DNA from: Norana najaformis
Lineage: Eukaryota > Annelida > Clitellata > Crassiclitellata > Hormogastridae
Direction of reading: 5' to 3'
Assembly (NCBI GenBank): GCA_964023275.1
Contig: OZ029916.1
Coordinates: 26,426,953-26,490,952, forward strand
Length of the DNA: 64,000 bases
The notes under the pieces were generated by a model. It did no database searches. It was not told the origin of the DNA and was given only the letters and a program-made list of their open reading frames with translations. The position numbers and the translations under genes were made by a program. Below are positions 63,901-64,000 of this stretch, in pieces (the first letter of the stretch is position 1; each line of letters opens with the position of its first letter).

Positions 63901-63906
63901 CTGCAG
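45966..63906 (+). CDS. PTPRR: Receptor-type tyrosine phosphatase of the PTPRR/PTPN5/PTPN7 (KIM) class, 3' end beyond window
   Basis: Predicted to dephosphorylate MAP kinases. Exons: 45966-46131, 46761-46933, 49630-49728, 58975-59350, 59891-59999, 60860-60946, 61398-61497, 61971-62049, 62257-62333, 62685-62822, 63291-63404, 63740-63906; phases agree throughout. Residues 1-22 look like a signal peptide. The ectodomain is short (to about 123) and I find no known domain in it. Pro126-Ile147 is a membrane helix followed by WCCIRGR. A Thr/Ala-rich linker lies in exon 4. The kinase interaction motif [13 protein letters not shown] spans exons 5-6. The PTP domain begins about 371: [34 protein letters not shown], and WPD at 522-524. 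The sequence stops after VVVHC (Cys561, the catalytic Cys position); the rest of the active-site loop is outside. Exon 5 could instead start at 59885. The first two exons rest on phase and features, not homology. Confidence 0.88.
47340..49150 (+). mobile_element. LINE family A (CR1/L2-like), decayed, with reverse transcriptase and 3' tail
   Basis: Reverse-transcriptase landmarks appear in order across frames: [20 protein letters not shown] near 47520-47580, a YADDT-like box near 47709, [30 protein letters not shown] and [17 protein letters not shown], then, after an interruption, [20 protein letters not shown]. The family A tail and (ATTACG)n lie at about 49040-49150. Multiple frameshifts show that it is inactive. 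It is sense-oriented in a phosphatase intron. Confidence 0.85.
48311..48655 (-). mobile_element. Antisense family A tail nested in the family A LINE
   Basis: The LINE reading is cut after [10 protein letters not shown]. The next bases are the complement of the family A tail: ATAATCGTAATTCCGAGATT, then CGCTCAGTCAAAACAAAATC. The host LINE resumes at about 48660. The insert therefore sits in reverse orientation to a host that has the same tail at 49040-49150. The exact right end was not determined. Confidence 0.7.
50990..51270. repeat. Degenerate (ATCC)n / (CATC)n tract
   Basis: Imperfect tetranucleotide repeat, many CATCCATC-type units broken by unrelated bases. It yields His-Pro-Ser-rich open frames on the plus strand that are artefacts of the repeat. 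Confidence 0.8.
51475..51513. repeat. (CA)n/(CG)n microsatellite
   Basis: Alternating CACACA, GCACGC and GCGCGC dinucleotides, similar in type to the tract at 38957. Confidence 0.8.
51575..51810 (+). mobile_element. tRNA-derived SINE
   Basis: TAGATGCAGTGG fits a polymerase III A box, and GAGGTTGAGGCTC about 45 bases later fits a B box. A non-tRNA body follows (CCTGCCCGGGCTGCAAGA, CCTAAAATGAGTACACTG, GGCTGTCTACCCACCC). The tRNA-like head plus unrelated body is the usual SINE plan. The cloverleaf is not intact, so it is not a functional tRNA. Confidence 0.6.
53184..53344 (-). mobile_element. LINE 3' end, family C, reverse orientation
   Basis: Parallels 840-1010 closely: GTCTAATGCATCAACCAGTG, CATCAAAGC, GAGAGGCAGCCT, a TATTGTGGGTAAGCCAGTTG-like segment and AGGTTAAGACC. 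It runs directly into the 23-bp minisatellite. Confidence 0.65.
53345..53979. repeat. 23-bp minisatellite, about 27 copies
   Basis: Tandem units such as AGAATGAACAGATGAGAGTG plus AGC, with GAGAATGGGC and GAGACTGAGC variants. Unit length is 23 by direct counting. One imperfect copy of the unit (AATGAGCAGAACGGACACAG) occurs at the corresponding place of the related LINE tail near 992-1011, so the array seems to have expanded from LINE sequence. At 53934-53971 the last units form an inverted pair. The minus strand is open for 234 codons only because the 23-bp unit lacks stops in all three frames. Confidence 0.92.
54270..54655. repeat. Tandem array of about 38-42-bp units, ten copies
   Basis: Ten copies of a core TTGATTAGCATTAACAAACA separated by variable CAAATCCTCCAATACCT-type spacers. 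A variant spacer, CATAGCTGCAAATACCAA or similar, recurs two or three times, suggesting a higher-order pattern. No coding content. Confidence 0.9.
55690..56455 (+). promoter_or_regulatory. CpG-rich region, probable internal promoter of the phosphatase gene
   Basis: GC and CpG content rise sharply against AT-rich flanks (for example 55770-56130, with many CG dinucleotides). GCTGCTG/CAGCAGC-rich DNA lies at about 55995-56080 and a GGTGGCGGCGGTGG run at about 56190. It ends at an ATG in ACCATGG context that opens an exon in phase with the downstream phosphatase exons. The promoter role is inferred. The open frame at 55681-56034 has no family signature and is more likely leader or promoter sequence. 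Confidence 0.5.
56456..56539 (+). CDS. PTPRR: Alternative first coding exon of the phosphatase (cytosolic isoform)
   Basis: The ATG has a full ACCATGG Kozak context and opens 28 codons ([16 protein letters not shown]...), ending in CGTGAG|GTAGGC, a plausible donor in phase 0. The next shared exon, 58975, also begins in phase 0, as does the junction after the transmembrane exon at 49728. A transcript starting here would therefore replace the signal peptide, ectodomain and membrane helix with 28 hydrophilic residues and yield a cytosolic enzyme. Mammalian PTPRR makes membrane and cytosolic forms from separate promoters. Support here is Kozak, donor, phase and CpG context; no transcript is available. 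Confidence 0.6.
56540..58974 (+). other. Phosphatase intron
   Basis: AT-rich intron before the first shared exon. It holds one family C tail at about 57695-57765. No further coding exon is recognised. Confidence 0.5.
57695..57765 (+). mobile_element. LINE/SINE 3' tail, family C
   Basis: GATCAACTGATGCCTTGTCT, ATGGCACTACAGAAGT and AGATTAGATAATT match the tails at 4470 and 29890. Only the tail is clear. Confidence 0.5.
60860..60946 (+). other. Kinase interaction motif (KIM) exon
   Basis: Encodes (R)[11 protein letters not shown], which with the preceding GLLER from exon 59891-59999 gives the MAP-kinase docking motif of PTPRR, STEP (PTPN5) and HePTP (PTPN7). The Ser in RRGS is in the position that protein kinase A phosphorylates in the mammalian proteins to release the bound kinase. 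A serine-rich linker ([16 protein letters not shown]) follows, leading to the PTP domain. Confidence 0.85.
61660..61865 (-). mobile_element. LINE-like 3' end in a phosphatase intron (reverse)
   Basis: Read on the minus strand: TGGAATGGCCTCCCTCTGGA, then after about 140 bases GGTGCTATATAAATGCTCTG, an arrangement like the C-terminal 'N-W-x-x-LP' region and GGCGCTATATAAATG tail of non-LTR elements. It is highly decayed and the assignment is tentative. Confidence 0.35.
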
Positions 63907-64000
63907 GTACTTTAAATATGTCATGGTGTGTATTAGACTAATGCACTTTAATGACATACCTGTCTCACTGTATCTTGTACAGTCTACAGAGTTGTAAAAA

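Overview
The window is animal nuclear DNA: intron-rich genes with GT-AG junctions, AT-rich introns, and many retrotransposon and DNA-transposon remains. The kinesin N-terminus is closest, from memory of known proteins, to squid kinesin heavy chain, so I favour a lophotrochozoan, perhaps a mollusc. The species cannot be fixed from the sequence alone.

Layout: (1) 1-4545 is a transposon graveyard. It holds LINE C-terminal fragments, two LINE 3' tails, and one full-length but decayed hAT element with matching terminal repeats and a perfect 8-bp target duplication. (2) 5560-27930 (+) is a complete kinesin-1 heavy chain (KIF5) gene. Its 21 coding exons all join in phase and give 963 aa, followed by a long AT-rich stretch that may be the 3' UTR. 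(3) 28830-29965 holds LINE debris. (4) 31750-32904 (-) is a single-exon, 384-aa, very basic protein I do not recognise. (5) 34085-35235 holds a decayed reverse transcriptase fragment and a SINE-like element with a LINE tail. (6) 35340-37110 (-) is a two-exon class A GPCR of 327 aa that lacks the DRY motif. A small hAT-like element ends 94 bp upstream of its start codon. (7) 38046-45492 is gene-poor and repeat-rich. (8) 45966 to beyond the right edge (+) is a receptor-type protein tyrosine phosphatase of the PTPRR/PTPN5/PTPN7 (KIM) class. It has a signal-peptide exon, a short ectodomain exon, a transmembrane exon, a kinase-interaction-motif exon and most of the PTP domain. The window ends just after the catalytic His-Cys.

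The most informative point is the phosphatase 5' architecture. A second first exon (56456-56539), with a strong Kozak context and a CpG-rich upstream region, joins in the same phase to the same downstream exon as the transmembrane exon. This predicts a membrane receptor form and a cytosolic form, like the several promoters of mammalian PTPRR. The genes appear to be independent loci: kinesin-1 in microtubule transport, the GPCR in membrane signalling, and the phosphatase in MAP-kinase control. I see no operon-like or novel multi-gene system. The oddest non-genic feature is a 23-bp minisatellite at 53345-53979 that seems to have grown from part of a LINE coding region.
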